Shown here one piece after another: positions 33,777 through 44,981 of a stretch of 64,000 bases of DNA. Under the pieces are notes generated by a model, which saw only the letters and a program-made list of their open reading frames with translations, was not told where the DNA came from and did no database searches. Source of the stretch: Streptomyces niphimycinicus (GTDB lineage: Bacteria > Actinomycetota > Actinomycetes > Streptomycetales > Streptomycetaceae); contig NZ_JAHLEM010000017.1 in assembly GCF_018883605.1 (NCBI RefSeq), positions 1 through 64,000 on the forward strand, written 5' to 3'. The translations under genes were made by a program, and so were the position numbers. The first letter of the stretch is position 1, and every line of letters starts with the position of its first letter.

Positions 33777-34451
33777 TCAGCGGGAGCGCTTGGCCAGCCG
33801 CTCGACGTCCAGCAGGATCACCGCGCGGGCCTCCAGCCGCAGCCAGCCGCGGCCCGCGAAGTCGGCGAGCGCCTTGTTGACGGTCTCGCGGGAGGCGCCG
33901 ACCAACTGGGCCAGCTCCTCCTGGGTCAGGTCGTGGACGACGTGGATGCCCTCCTCCGACTGCACGCCGAAGCGGCGCGACAGGTCCAGCAGGGCCCTGG
34001 CGACCCGACCGGGAACGTCGGAGAAGACCAGGTCGGACATCTGGTCGTTGGTCTTGCGCAGGCGCCGGGCGACCGCGCGCAGCAGCGCGGAGGCGACCTC
34101 GGGCCGGGCGTTCAGCCACGGCTGTAGATCGCCGTGGCCGAGGCCGAGCAGCTTGACCTCGGTAAGGGCGGTGGCGGTGGCGGTACGCGGGCCGGGGTCG
34201 AACAGCGACAGTTCGCCGATCAGCTCGCCGGGGCCGAGCACGGCGAGCATGTTCTCGCGGCCGTCGGGAGAGGTGCGGTGGAGCTTCACCTTGCCCTCGG
34301 TGACCACGTACAGGCGATCGCCGGGGTCCCCTTCGTGGAAGAGCGCGTCACCCCGCGCGAGGGTGACCTCTCCCATGGAGGCGCGCAGCTCAGCGGCCTG
34401 CTCGTCATCGAGCGCCGCGAAGAGCGGGGCGCGCCGCAGAACGTCGTCCAC
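33777..34451 (-). CDS. crp: Crp/Fnr-family cAMP receptor protein
   Basis: 224 residues from GTG 34451, chosen for AAGGAGA 6 bases upstream; the length then equals S. coelicolor Crp. The cyclic-nucleotide domain has GELIGELSLFDPGPRTATA, the phosphate-binding cassette. The DNA-binding domain has the helix-turn-helix LTQEELAQLVGASRETVNKAL. Crp in Streptomyces controls spore germination and secondary metabolism. A palindromic Crp-like site lies 62 bp upstream of the start (34513-34528), consistent with autoregulation. It is divergent from nth. Confidence 0.95.
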   Translation of the reverse strand: MDDVLRRAPLFAALDDEQAAELRASMGEVTLARGDALFHEGDPGDRLYVVTEGKVKLHRTSPDGRENMLAVLGPGELIGELSLFDPGPRTATATALTEVKLLGLGHGDLQPWLNARPEVASALLRAVARRLRKTNDQMSDLVFSDVPGRVARALLDLSRRFGVQSEEGIHVVHDLTQEELAQLVGASRETVNKALADFAGRGWLRLEARAVILLDVERLAKRSR

Positions 34452-34512
34452 GAGTCTCTCCTTGTCGACATGCACAGGGGACCGACGTCCCCATGATGCC
34501 GGACGGTAAAAC

Positions 34513-34528
34513 AGTGCGATCAATCACA
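34513..34528. promoter_or_regulatory. putative Crp-binding site
   Basis: AGTGCGATCAATCACA fits the TGTGA-N6-TCACA consensus with one perfect and one 3/5 half. It lies between divergent crp and nth, 62 bp upstream of crp. Confidence 0.5.
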
Positions 34529-34630
34529 AGTTTGACGCACTGGCCTCCCGAGCTGTGCGGCAGGGGTCCGATTGGGGACCTCTTCGCGGTGGCCGGGGCG
34601 GATGTCAGTGGGTGGGCTTAGGCTGGCCGG

Positions 34631-35545
34631 GTGTCCAATACGCCGGTGAGAGCACAGGGCAAGGGGGCCGGACGGGTGACCGCACCTCGTAATTCCGCTG
34701 TGGGCGAACAAGAATCCGTTGAGTCGACAGAAGCCGCGAAGCCGCATAAATCGGTCAAGGGCTCGAAGGGCACCCGCCCCGAGTCCCGGCTCGCCCTCGT
34801 CCGCCGTGCCCGGCGCATCAACCGAGAGCTCGCCGAGGTGTATCCGTACGCCCATCCCGAGCTGGACTTCGAGAGCCCCTTTCAGTTGCTGGTGGCCACG
34901 GTCCTGTCCGCCCAGACCACCGATCTGCGGGTCAACCAGACCACTCCCGCGCTCTTCGCCGCCTATCCGGCGCCCGAGGACATGGCAGCGGCCGACCCGG
35001 AGGCCCTGGAGCAGTTGATCCGGCCGACCGGCTTCTTCCGCGCCAAGGCCAAATCGCTGCTGGGCCTGTCCGCCGCCCTCCGCGACCGCTTCGACGGCGA
35101 GGTCCCGGGCCGGCTCGAGGATCTGGTCACCCTGCCCGGTGTCGGCCGTAAGACGGCCAATGTGGTGCTCGGCAATGCCTTCGGAGTGCCGGGCCTGACC
35201 GTGGACACCCACTTCGGGCGGCTGGTGCGGCGCTGGAAGTGGACCGCCCAGGAGGACCCCGAGAAGGTCGAGGCGGAGATCGCCGCGCTCTTCCCCAAGA
35301 GCGAGTGGACGATGCTCTCGCACCGCATCATCTTCCATGGCCGCCGCGTCTGCCACGCCCGCAAGCCCGCGTGCGGCGCCTGCCCGATCGCCCCGCTCTG
35401 CCCGGCGTACGGGGAGGGCGAGACCGACCCGGACAAGGCGAAGAAGCTGCTGAAGTACGAGCTGGGCGGCCAGCCGGGCCAGCGCCTGCGCCCGCCGTCC
35501 GACTACCCCGGCCGTCCCGCCGCCCCCCTGGGAGCCGCCGAGTGA
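34631..35545 (+). CDS. nth: endonuclease III
   Basis: 304 residues from GTG 34631. The helix-hairpin-helix [17 protein letters not shown] contains the catalytic Lys and VDTHFGRL contains the catalytic Asp. The iron-sulphur loop C-x6-C-x2-C-x5-C reads [17 protein letters not shown]. It is a base-excision-repair glycosylase/AP lyase acting on oxidised pyrimidines. An N-terminal extension of about 60 charged residues precedes the domain. The stop overlaps the next start by GTGA, so it is coupled to the NUDIX gene. Confidence 0.93.
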   Translation: MSNTPVRAQGKGAGRVTAPRNSAVGEQESVESTEAAKPHKSVKGSKGTRPESRLALVRRARRINRELAEVYPYAHPELDFESPFQLLVATVLSAQTTDLRVNQTTPALFAAYPAPEDMAAADPEALEQLIRPTGFFRAKAKSLLGLSAALRDRFDGEVPGRLEDLVTLPGVGRKTANVVLGNAFGVPGLTVDTHFGRLVRRWKWTAQEDPEKVEAEIAALFPKSEWTMLSHRIIFHGRRVCHARKPACGACPIAPLCPAYGEGETDPDKAKKLLKYELGGQPGQRLRPPSDYPGRPAAPLGAAE

Positions 35546-36228
35546 CGAGCACGTACGGCGGGGATGTGGAGGTCAGCGCCCATGGGCTGCCCGAGTGGCT
35601 GCTGCCGGTGGCGCGGCTGGCCGAGACGATCGAGCCGCGCCAGCTCAGCCGGTTCCTGCCGCCCCCGCAGGGCGGCGGCCGCCCCTCCGCCGTGCTGGTG
35701 CTCTTCGGCGAGGGCGCCGACGGCCCCGAGCTGCTTCTCATGGAGCGCTCCGGCTCGCTGCGCTCACACGCCGGCCAGCCCTCCTTCCCCGGCGGCGCCC
35801 TCGACCCGGAGGACGGGGATCCGGACGAGGAGGGCCCGCTGCGCGCGGCGCTGCGCGAGGCCGAGGAGGAGACCGGGCTCGACCCCTCGGGGGTGCAGGT
35901 CTTCGCCGTGCTTCCGAGGCTCTACATTCCGGTGAGCGGTTTCGTCGTCACGCCGGTGCTCGGCTGGTGGCGCCGGCCCAGCCCGGTCGGGGCCGTGGAC
36001 CCGGCCGAGACCGCCCGGGTCTTCACGGTTCCCGTGGCGGATCTCACGGACCCGGCGAACCGGGCCACGACCGTCCACCCCAGCGGCCACCGGGGGCCCG
36101 CCTTCCTGGTGGGATCCGCTCTGGTCTGGGGCTTCACCGCCGGAGTGATCGATCGCATCCTGCATTTCGCGGGGTGGGAGCGACCGTGGGACCGCGCCAA
36201 GCACGTCTCACTCGACTGGCGCGCGTGA
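35542..36228 (+). CDS. CoA pyrophosphatase-type NUDIX hydrolase
   Basis: 228 residues from GTG 35542, overlapping the nth stop (GTGA). [25 protein letters not shown] is the UPF0035 signature of NUDT7/8-type CoA diphosphatases. It is followed by an intact Nudix box ending [14 protein letters not shown]. It would cleave CoA or its oxidised forms to phosphopantetheine and ADP. It lies in the nth operon and is followed 12 bp later by the membrane protease gene. Confidence 0.9.
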   Translation: MTSTYGGDVEVSAHGLPEWLLPVARLAETIEPRQLSRFLPPPQGGGRPSAVLVLFGEGADGPELLLMERSGSLRSHAGQPSFPGGALDPEDGDPDEEGPLRAALREAEEETGLDPSGVQVFAVLPRLYIPVSGFVVTPVLGWWRRPSPVGAVDPAETARVFTVPVADLTDPANRATTVHPSGHRGPAFLVGSALVWGFTAGVIDRILHFAGWERPWDRAKHVSLDWRA

Positions 36229-36240
36229 GACGGTGTTCCG

Positions 36241-37440
36241 GTGAATGTGCTGGACATCCTGCTGCTGCTCGCCGCCGTATGGTTCGCGGTCGTCGGCTAC
36301 CGCCAGGGCTTCGTCGTCGGTGTGCTGTCGGTGACGGGGTTCATCGGGGGTGGGCTGATCGCGGTCTATCTGCTGCCGCTCATATGGGACGGCACAACCG
36401 ACAAGACATCCCCCGGCACGGTGGGTGCCGTGGTGGCGATCGTCCTGGTGATCGTGTGTGCCTCGGTCGGCCAGGCCGCCACCACTCATCTGGGAAACAA
36501 GCTGCGGCGGTACATCACCTGGTCACCGGCGCGCGCCCTGGACGCGACCGGCGGCGCGCTGGTGAACGTCCTGGCGATGCTGCTGGTGGCCTGGCTGATC
36601 GGCTCCCTGGTGGCCCAGACCTCGCTCCCCACCCTGGGCAGGGAGGTCCGTGACTCCAAGGTGCTGCTCGGGGTCTCCCGCGTCGTTCCGGACGAGGCGA
36701 ACACATGGTTCACCGACTTCTCGTCCGTGCTCGCGCAGAACGGCTTCCCGCAGGTCTTCTCGCCCTTCGCCAACGAGCCGATCACCTCGGTGCCGCAGCC
36801 CGATCCCGCGCTCGCCCAGTCCCCGGTGGCCACGCGGGCGCAGGAGAGCATCGTCAAGGTCGTCGGCACCGCCCCGAGCTGCGGCAAGGTCCTCGAGGGC
36901 AGCGGCTTCGTCTTCGCGCCGAACCGGGTCATGACCAACGCCCATGTCGTCGGCGGCGTCAGCGACCCGACCGTACAGATAGGCGGCGAGGGCCGGCTGT
37001 ACGACGCCAAGGTCGTGCTCTACGACTGGAAGCGCGATATCGCGGTCCTCGATGTGCCCTCGCTTCAGGCCCCGGCGCTCCAGTTCGCCCAGGACGGCGC
37101 GCGCTCCGGTGATGGCGCGATCGTCGCCGGCTTCCCGGAGAACGGCGCCTTCGATGTGCGCGCCGCCCGGGTCCGCGGCCGTATCGAGGCCAACGGCCCC
37201 GACATCTACCGCCGCTCCACCGTGCACCGCGATGTGTACTCGCTGTACGCGACCGTGCGGCAGGGCAACTCCGGCGGTCCGCTGCTCACCCCGCAGGGGC
37301 GAGTGTACGGCGTGGTCTTCGCCAAGTCCCTCGACGATGCGAACACCGGGTACGCGCTGACGGCGGACGAGGTGCGCCAGGACATCGAGAAGGGGCGTAC
37401 GGCCGACCAGCCGGTGGACAGCCAGGGGTGTGCCCTCTAG
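36241..37440 (+). CDS. MarP-like membrane serine protease
   Basis: 399 residues from GTG 36241. Four hydrophobic segments at the N-terminus form a CvpA/colicin V-like membrane domain (VLDILLLLAAVWFAVVGYRQ...). The C-terminal half is trypsin-like: His in TNAHVVGG, Asp in RDIAVLDV and Ser in GNSGGPL. Two cysteines (APSCGK and the terminal QGCAL) could form a disulphide as in M. tuberculosis MarP. Homologues act in acid and oxidative stress resistance and cell-wall processing. It lies at the end of the nth/NUDIX gene group. A MITE-like repeat begins at the base after its stop codon. Confidence 0.92.
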   Translation: MNVLDILLLLAAVWFAVVGYRQGFVVGVLSVTGFIGGGLIAVYLLPLIWDGTTDKTSPGTVGAVVAIVLVIVCASVGQAATTHLGNKLRRYITWSPARALDATGGALVNVLAMLLVAWLIGSLVAQTSLPTLGREVRDSKVLLGVSRVVPDEANTWFTDFSSVLAQNGFPQVFSPFANEPITSVPQPDPALAQSPVATRAQESIVKVVGTAPSCGKVLEGSGFVFAPNRVMTNAHVVGGVSDPTVQIGGEGRLYDAKVVLYDWKRDIAVLDVPSLQAPALQFAQDGARSGDGAIVAGFPENGAFDVRAARVRGRIEANGPDIYRRSTVHRDVYSLYATVRQGNSGGPLLTPQGRVYGVVFAKSLDDANTGYALTADEVRQDIEKGRTADQPVDSQGCAL

Positions 37441-37675
37441 CCCTGTCCGGCGGATCTTCGCGGGCCCGCGACGCCTGGCACGGCGCCCCAGCTACCGCTG
37501 GGAGGTGCCCCCGGCTGCGTTGTCGGGATCGTCCGAGTACGACCCGGTACGAGGACGACCCTCCGCCTTGCGATGCTCCCCCAGCTACCGCTGGGAGGTG
37601 CCCCCTGCACCAGGCGCCGCGGGCCCCGCGGCGGCAGCCGCTGATGTCACAGGCGCGAAGATCCACCGGACAGGG
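37441..37675. repeat. MITE-like element with 22-bp terminal inverted repeats
   Basis: CCCTGTCCGGCGGATCTTCG at 37441 recurs inverted at 37654-37675 (21 of 22 bases pair). Inside are two direct copies of a short palindromic unit, CCCCAGCTACCGCTGGGAGG at 37487 and 37579, each extended by TGCCCC. I recall very similar repeats scattered between genes in other Streptomyces. It carries no reading frame. It starts directly after the protease stop codon and may serve as its terminator. Confidence 0.65.
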
Positions 37676-38186
37676 CCCAGCGCGGTGGCCGAGGGAAATG
37701 CCCTCCGGAGCGGATGCGCCCGGCGGAGTGCGGCCCTCCAGAGCGGAGAGTCTCCCAAGCGGGGTGATGCCGGTGATGCCGAGCGTGCTACCAGGGGTTT
37801 CCGGTGTCGCCGGGCCCCCGGGCCGCGCCGGAGGTACTGCTAGCGGCTGCGTGGATGGCGCAACCGCGCCGAGACCCACCGGGCCCGGCGGCGGATGATG
37901 CGGGGAATCCCGAGGTTCGGGTCATGGCCTTGGGTAGGCCCGGAGCCGCCCCGCTCGGAAACACTCAGCGCGGCATTGGCAGGAGCGGCGGCCTGGGGGC
38001 CGCGGCCGTTTGGTGCGTCACGGTAGTCGTGAGTCCAGCCCATACCTCGGTGTCTGCCCCTGACCCAAGGTCCGTAATCGCCGGTGGCTGCGGCAATTGG
38101 CCTATGCTCCAGGCAATTGGCTGTTCGAAAAACAGATGTTCGTCTGATCGTCGTGACCCGGTCGGAATGCGTACGGCCGACGCCGC
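37676..38186. other. gene-free stretch before the epoxide-hydrolase-like gene
   Basis: About 510 bp with no supported gene between the MITE-like repeat and the stop of the leftward hydrolase gene. It contains a direct repeat GGCAATTGGC at 38092 and 38112 (20 bp apart). I see no terminator or RNA gene. Confidence 0.5.
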
Positions 38187-39113
38187 TCAGCGGTCGGGTT
38201 CGGGGTCCTTCAGCCAGTTGATCAGCTCGGCGGTGAAGGCATGGGGGTCCTCCTCATGCGGGAAGTGGCCGAGCCCGTCGAAGAGCCGCCAGCGGTAGGG
38301 GGCCTCGACATACTCCCCGGAGCCCGCCGCGCTGCGGGTGCGCATCACCGGGTCGAGTGACCCGTGCAGATGCAGGGTCGGGATCTGCACCGGCCGCTTC
38401 ATTCGCCGGTTGAACTGGAAACCGTCCGGCCGTGCCAGCGACCGCACCATCCAGCGGTACGGCTCGATCGAGCAGTGCGCGGTCGAGGGGATGCACATCG
38501 CCCGCCGGTAGACCTCCACGGCCTCGTCCTCGGGCAGTCGCGGCCCGGACCACTCCCGGAGAAGCCGTCCCACGGCCGCGGCGCCGTCCGCGACCAGGTG
38601 GCGCTCGGGCAGCCAGGGCCGCTGGAAGCCCCACACATGGGAGCTGGCCGCGCTCTGCTTGACGTCCGCCAGCATCGCCGAGCGCCAGCGGCGGGGGTGC
38701 GGCATCGAGGCCACCGCGAGCCGCCGCACCAGCTTCGGCCGCATCACCGCGGCCGTCCACGCCAGGTATCCGCCCAGGTCATGGCCGACGAGCGCGGCGT
38801 CCGGCTCACCCAGCGAGCGGATCACACCGGTGATGTCGAGGGCGAGGTTGGCCGGGTCGTAGCCCCGGGGCGTACGGTCGCTGCCGCCCACCCCGCGCAG
38901 ATCCATCGCGACCGCGCGGTAGCCGGCGTCGGCGAGCGCGGGCAACTGGTGCCGCCAGGCCCACCAGAACTGCGGAAAGCCGTGCAGCAGCAGCACCAGC
39001 GGGCCGTCACCCAGCTCGGCGATGTGGAAGCGCGCGCCGTTGGCCGCGACATCCCGGTGGGTCCAGGGGCCGTCGAGCCGTACGACCGACGCGGAGCTAT
39101 CAGGGACGGTCAT
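38187..39113 (-). CDS. alpha/beta hydrolase (epoxide-hydrolase-like)
   Basis: 308 residues from ATG 39113, overlapping the upstream stop by ATGA. LLLHGFPQFWWAWRHQLPAL carries the H-G-F-P oxyanion motif. LVGHDLGGYLAW (Asp nucleophile in G-H-D-L-G-G) and a C-terminal DGLGHFPHEEDP (His) follow. The Asp nucleophile and HGFP point to epoxide hydrolase or haloalkane dehalogenase relatives, not to serine esterases. The substrate is unknown. It is co-transcribed with the holin-like gene. Confidence 0.88.
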   Translation of the reverse strand: MTVPDSSASVVRLDGPWTHRDVAANGARFHIAELGDGPLVLLLHGFPQFWWAWRHQLPALADAGYRAVAMDLRGVGGSDRTPRGYDPANLALDITGVIRSLGEPDAALVGHDLGGYLAWTAAVMRPKLVRRLAVASMPHPRRWRSAMLADVKQSAASSHVWGFQRPWLPERHLVADGAAAVGRLLREWSGPRLPEDEAVEVYRRAMCIPSTAHCSIEPYRWMVRSLARPDGFQFNRRMKRPVQIPTLHLHGSLDPVMRTRSAAGSGEYVEAPYRWRLFDGLGHFPHEEDPHAFTAELINWLKDPEPDR

Positions 39114-39571
39114 GCCGACGAGCGTGTCATATCCCGCACCGAGCGTCCGCCATTGCTCTCGGCACGCGGATGCGGCTTGACGCTCCCCAGTACGGCGGCG
39201 CTCTCCTTGGACGAGGCGATCGACCGCTTCGGCGCCTTGACCTTCTTGAACTTCAGCAGCGCCAGCAGCCCCAGGATCCCGGCGAACAGCCAGTAGATAC
39301 CGCCCACGATCAGGAAGCACCAGGCGAGGCCGAGGCCGGTCCAGGCGCGCATGCCGTAGGCGAGGGCGAAGCTCAGCACCGGCAGCGAGAACAGCAGCAG
39401 CACCCCGGCCGCCATTCCCGCGCCGCTGCCGACCGCGGCCTTCTTGGCCCCCACCCGGAGCTCGGCCTTGGCCAGCGCGATCTCGTCGTGCATCAGCGCC
39501 GACAGCTCGGTGGTCGCCGTCGCCACCAGCTCGCCGAGGCTGCGGTTGCCGCCGTCGTCGGCTGCGCTCAT
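39110..39571 (-). CDS. phage holin-like membrane protein (DUF1469 type)
   Basis: 153 residues from ATG 39571, with GAGGGAG six bases upstream; ATG 39577 abuts that site too closely. A helical region SLGELVATATTELSALMHDEIALAKAEL precedes two hydrophobic segments (AAGVLLLFSLPVLSFALAYGMRAW and AWCFLIVGGIYWLFAGILGLLAL). A basic C-terminus (KFKKVKAPKRS) follows. It matches the actinobacterial phage-holin family (DUF1469), which is chromosomal and not prophage-linked. It is coupled by ATGA to the hydrolase gene. Confidence 0.85.
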   Translation of the reverse strand: MSAADDGGNRSLGELVATATTELSALMHDEIALAKAELRVGAKKAAVGSGAGMAAGVLLLFSLPVLSFALAYGMRAWTGLGLAWCFLIVGGIYWLFAGILGLLALLKFKKVKAPKRSIASSKESAAVLGSVKPHPRAESNGGRSVRDMTRSSA

Positions 39572-39701
39572 CGCCATCTCCCTCTGCTCTTGTGCGTCTT
39601 CGCTCGTGCTGCGCCGTCCGCGCTTGGTACATCGTTGCTTGGTACGTCGTCTGTGCTTGCTACGTCTTCTGCGCATTTCTGCGGGTGTCAAGCCTCTCAG
39701 A

Positions 39702-41093
39702 TCATGCCGGACCATCGTCGCCGGAGTCGTTCGCGGCGGCCACTTCGGCAAGCCGCCGGTGCTCGGCGGCCTTTGCCTCGTGAATGGCGGCCATCCGCAG
39801 GTGGTAGTCGGGACTGTCCAGCTCATAGACGTCCGGGATGCCGTCCATGTCCTCGTCCCGCTCCTCCTCCTGACACAGCCGCTGGTATGTGGTGTTGCGC
39901 AGCTTGAGGAGGATGCCGGCGAACAGGGCGGCGCTCAGCGAACCGATGAGGACCGCCGCCTTGACCTCCCCGGCGAGCGTGGGATCGGCGGGGAAGGCGA
40001 GTTCGCCGATGAGGAGGGAGACGGTGAAGCCGATTCCGGCGAGGATGGCCACGGCGAAGACATCGGCCCAGGCCAGATCCTCGTTCAGCTCGGCTCTGGT
40101 GAAGCGGGCGGCGCACCAGGAGCCGCCGAAGACGCCGACGGCCTTGCCCACGACGAGGCCGAGGACGACGCCGAGGGTCTCCGGGCGGGTGAAGACATCT
40201 GCCACGGCGCCGCCGGAGAGCGGTACCCCGGCCGCGAACAGGGCGAACAGCGGCACCGCCACACCCGCCGACACAGGGCGCAGCCGGTGCTCGACGCGCT
40301 CGGCGGGGGAGCGCTCCTCGCCCTCCCGTACGGTGCAGCGCAGCATCAGGCCCATCGCGACACCGGCGATGGTGGCATGCACACCGCTGGCATGCATCAG
40401 CGCCCAGACCACCAAGGCGAGCGGGAGATGGATCCAGGCCGTCCGGACGCCCTTGCGGTGCAGCAGCCAGACGAGGACGAGCGCGGCGGCGGACAGGCCC
40501 AGGGCGATGAAGTTGATGTGCTGGGTGAAGAAGATCGCGATGATCAGGATGGCGCCGAGGTCGTCGACGACCGCGAGGGTGAGCAGGAAGGCGCGCAGCG
40601 CGGCGGGCAGGGCGGTGCCGAGCACGGCGAGGACGGCGAGCGCGAAGGCGATATCGGTGGCGGTCGGCACGGCCCAGCCCTTGAGGTCGCCGTTGCCGCT
40701 CGCGCTGACGGCGACATAGACGAGCGCGGGTATGGCCATGCCGCAGACGGCGGCGATCACGGGCAGCGCGGCCGCCTTGGGGTCGCTCAGCTCGCCCGCG
40801 ACCAGTTCGCGCTTCAGCTCGATACCGGCGACGAAGAAGAAGATCGTGAGCAGGCCGTCGGTGGCCCAGGAGGCGACCGAGAGGTGCAGATGCAGCGCCT
40901 GGGGGCCGAAGGAGAAGTCCTTGATGTCGCCGTAGAGGCCGTTGAGCGGAGTGTTGGCGAGGATCAGCGCCACGATGGCGGCCACGAGGAGGATCACACC
41001 GCCGACGGTCTCGGTGCGCAGTGCGTCGACGACGAACGTCCGCTCGGGCAGCGACAGGCGTCCGAGGAACTTGCGGCTGGTGGGCGCGGCCAC
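39702..41093 (-). CDS. nhaA: Na+/H+ antiporter NhaA
   Basis: 463 residues from GTG 41093, chosen because AGGAGG lies 6 bases upstream. Twelve hydrophobic segments are visible. The paired Asp of the ion-binding site is in LAVVDDLGAILIIAIFF and the pore region TATDIAFALAVLAVLG is well conserved. A charged C-terminal tail of about 60 residues (EEERDEDMDGIPDVYEL...) is longer than in E. coli. It exports Na+ in exchange for protons. The gene stands alone, with a hairpin separating it from acs. Confidence 0.93.
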   Translation of the reverse strand: MAAPTSRKFLGRLSLPERTFVVDALRTETVGGVILLVAAIVALILANTPLNGLYGDIKDFSFGPQALHLHLSVASWATDGLLTIFFFVAGIELKRELVAGELSDPKAAALPVIAAVCGMAIPALVYVAVSASGNGDLKGWAVPTATDIAFALAVLAVLGTALPAALRAFLLTLAVVDDLGAILIIAIFFTQHINFIALGLSAAALVLVWLLHRKGVRTAWIHLPLALVVWALMHASGVHATIAGVAMGLMLRCTVREGEERSPAERVEHRLRPVSAGVAVPLFALFAAGVPLSGGAVADVFTRPETLGVVLGLVVGKAVGVFGGSWCAARFTRAELNEDLAWADVFAVAILAGIGFTVSLLIGELAFPADPTLAGEVKAAVLIGSLSAALFAGILLKLRNTTYQRLCQEEERDEDMDGIPDVYELDSPDYHLRMAAIHEAKAAEHRRLAEVAAANDSGDDGPA

Positions 41094-41264
41094 AGGGGGC
41101 CTCCTGGGTGGTCGGCGGTGCGGATACACGTATGGCGTATGCCGACCAGACTTCCCGGCGCTCCCGCCCCCATCTTGTCGTAATTTTTACTGGACAGCCA
41201 CCTGCGGCAATCACGGCAAGGGGGCTCGGCGATCACAGCGAGGGGTGCCCCGGCAATCATGGCG

Positions 41265-41295
41265 AGGGGCGCCCCCGCTTGGCGGGAGCGCCCCT
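41265..41295 (-). terminator. terminator after acetyl-CoA synthetase gene
   Basis: A 14-bp stem (AGGGGCGCCCCCGC with one mismatch) and loop TTG. It lies 104 bp past the acs stop on the minus strand and within the 305-bp gap before nhaA. Confidence 0.7.
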
Positions 41296-41398
41296 CACTC
41301 ATGTGGTGCCTGTCGCTGATGTGCTGCCTGTGGCGGCCTGCGATGCCTGCGGCGACCTGCGATGTCTGTGGTGTGCCGCGACCCTGGGGTGGGTCGGA

Positions 41399-43360
<1,962 letters not shown>

Positions 43361-43474
43361 GACATCTCCCATTCCCAGGGTGTCCGTTGTGTCCCAGGCC
43401 ATAGCTCATCAGCCAACGGCACACCCTGACAAGGGCTGTCGCCGAAAATTGGTTTAGACCTGTCATGGTCTAGG

Positions 43475-44704
43475 TCACCGCCCCAGCTCCAGGGCCCCCT
43501 GGACGGGGTCCCCGCCCCGCTCCGCGACGCCGGAACGGCCGCTTCCAGACTGGGCGGGGGTCGCCGCTGCGAGACAGTCGGGCATCGGTACGCCATGGTC
43601 CGGACGGACGGGCAGGAATCTCCCCGAGCCTGTGTCCAGGACATACGCCTGCGCCTCCGCCACGTGGAAATACATTCCATGCAGCGCCAGCCCGCCCTCC
43701 GCCACCCGCCGTGCCACACAGGCGTGCTCCATCAGATGGTCGAGCTGCTGTCTCACATTGACCAGCGCCAGCCGCTCCACATCGTCGGCGATCGGTCGGC
43801 TCGACAGGGCGACCTCGCCGCGCCCCAATCGACCGATCCGCTCCATCCGCGCCAGCGCCGGTCTGCCGTGGCGCAGCCAGCGCTCAAGCGGCGAGTGCTC
43901 AAGCGGCGAGCGCTCAAGCGGTGTCGGGGCCCCGCCGGTGGATGTCCCGGCCCCGGGCTGGGACGGCGTTCGGGCCGGCGCCGATGAGCCGAGCAGCGCA
44001 CGCATCGCACCGCATCCGGAGTGCCCGCACACCGTGATGCTGCTGACCTTCAGCACCTCCACCGCATAGTCGATCGCCGCGCCCACCGAGTCGCAGGAGC
44101 CATCGGCGCCCGAGGGGGGCACCAGATTGCCGACATTGCGCACGGTGAACAGGTCGCCGGGGCCACTGGAGGTGATCATGCTGGTCACCAGGCGGGAGTC
44201 GGCGCAGGTGAGGAAGAGCTGGCTGGGCCGCTGCCCCTCCCGCGCCAGCCGGGCCAGCTCGTCGCGGACCAGCGGTGCCGTATGGCGCTGGAACGCGCTC
44301 ACCCCGCCGAGTAGCTGACCGCCCGCGTGCCCGTCGACAATCGCGGCCGCCGGGGCGGGACGGGTGCAGTGGTGATCACGCCAAGGTGTCCACGGTCGGC
44401 AGGTCCGGGCGCCGCCGGCTTCCGCGATCCGCCGAGCCGGCCGTCCATCGGCCGCCGCCGGTCCGGAGCTCGAGGGGCGGCGGAGCCCCGTGAGCAGAGC
44501 GACCGTGAGGAGGGTGACCGCGAGGACAGCGACAGCGACCATGAGCCCGGCTCCGGGCGAGGCGCCGCAGGCCCATGCGATGCCCAGTGAGGCCGGGGCG
44601 GCCAGGGAGAGAGGGATGGCGAACAGGAAGAGGGTGGCCGATGCGGAGAGATCTCCGTGTCTGTGGCGGGAGACCCGGTGGATCCGGTCCAAGAGCTTCA
44701 ACAT
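43475..44704 (-). CDS. beta-carbonic anhydrase with N-terminal SulP-like membrane remnant
   Basis: 409 residues from ATG 44704. The C-terminal half is a beta-carbonic anhydrase: FLTCADSRLV (Cys, Asp-Arg pair) and VCGHSGCGAM (His-x2-Cys) supply the zinc ligands and catalytic dyad. The first 75 residues have two hydrophobic segments starting GDLSASATLFLFAIPLSL, which resembles the first helices of SulP transporters. SulP-carbonic anhydrase fusions are common in bacteria, so this looks like a fusion that has lost most of the transporter. An in-frame 15-bp DNA repeat at 43881-43925 codes for PLERSPLEHSPLER in a variable loop. It would interconvert CO2 and bicarbonate near the membrane. Confidence 0.85.
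   Translation of the reverse strand: MLKLLDRIHRVSRHRHGDLSASATLFLFAIPLSLAAPASLGIAWACGASPGAGLMVAVAVLAVTLLTVALLTGLRRPSSSGPAAADGRPARRIAEAGGARTCRPWTPWRDHHCTRPAPAAAIVDGHAGGQLLGGVSAFQRHTAPLVRDELARLAREGQRPSQLFLTCADSRLVTSMITSSGPGDLFTVRNVGNLVPPSGADGSCDSVGAAIDYAVEVLKVSSITVCGHSGCGAMRALLGSSAPARTPSQPGAGTSTGGAPTPLERSPLEHSPLERWLRHGRPALARMERIGRLGRGEVALSSRPIADDVERLALVNVRQQLDHLMEHACVARRVAEGGLALHGMYFHVAEAQAYVLDTGSGRFLPVRPDHGVPMPDCLAAATPAQSGSGRSGVAERGGDPVQGALELGR
43881..43925 (-). repeat. 15-bp tandem repeat x3 in carbonic anhydrase gene
   Basis: Three copies of a GCTCAAGCGGCGAG-type unit in frame, encoding P-L-E-(R/H)-S. It lies in a Pro/Ser-rich insertion after the zinc-ligand motif. Copy number could vary between strains. 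Confidence 0.6.
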
Positions 44705-44981
44705 TCCCGTCTCCTCCGGGGCTTCGGTCGCGGATAGGGGCGCGGCCGTGGGTCACGGCGTACTGCGGTACTGAATCCCAAGCGTTGGTAAATGAATCGT
44801 AATGCTGAGTAAAGTCGCTGGGAAGCCTTTTGTGGGGAAGTGGGCCGCTATTCCATCTATAGAGTGAATAGTCATTTAAAATGCCTTGTCATCCTCTGTC
44901 TCTTCCTCGGTCCATGCGACGTTGGCTCCCATCCGGCCGGATCTCCTGGACACAGCACGACACGAGGGACGGGGTGGCGGT

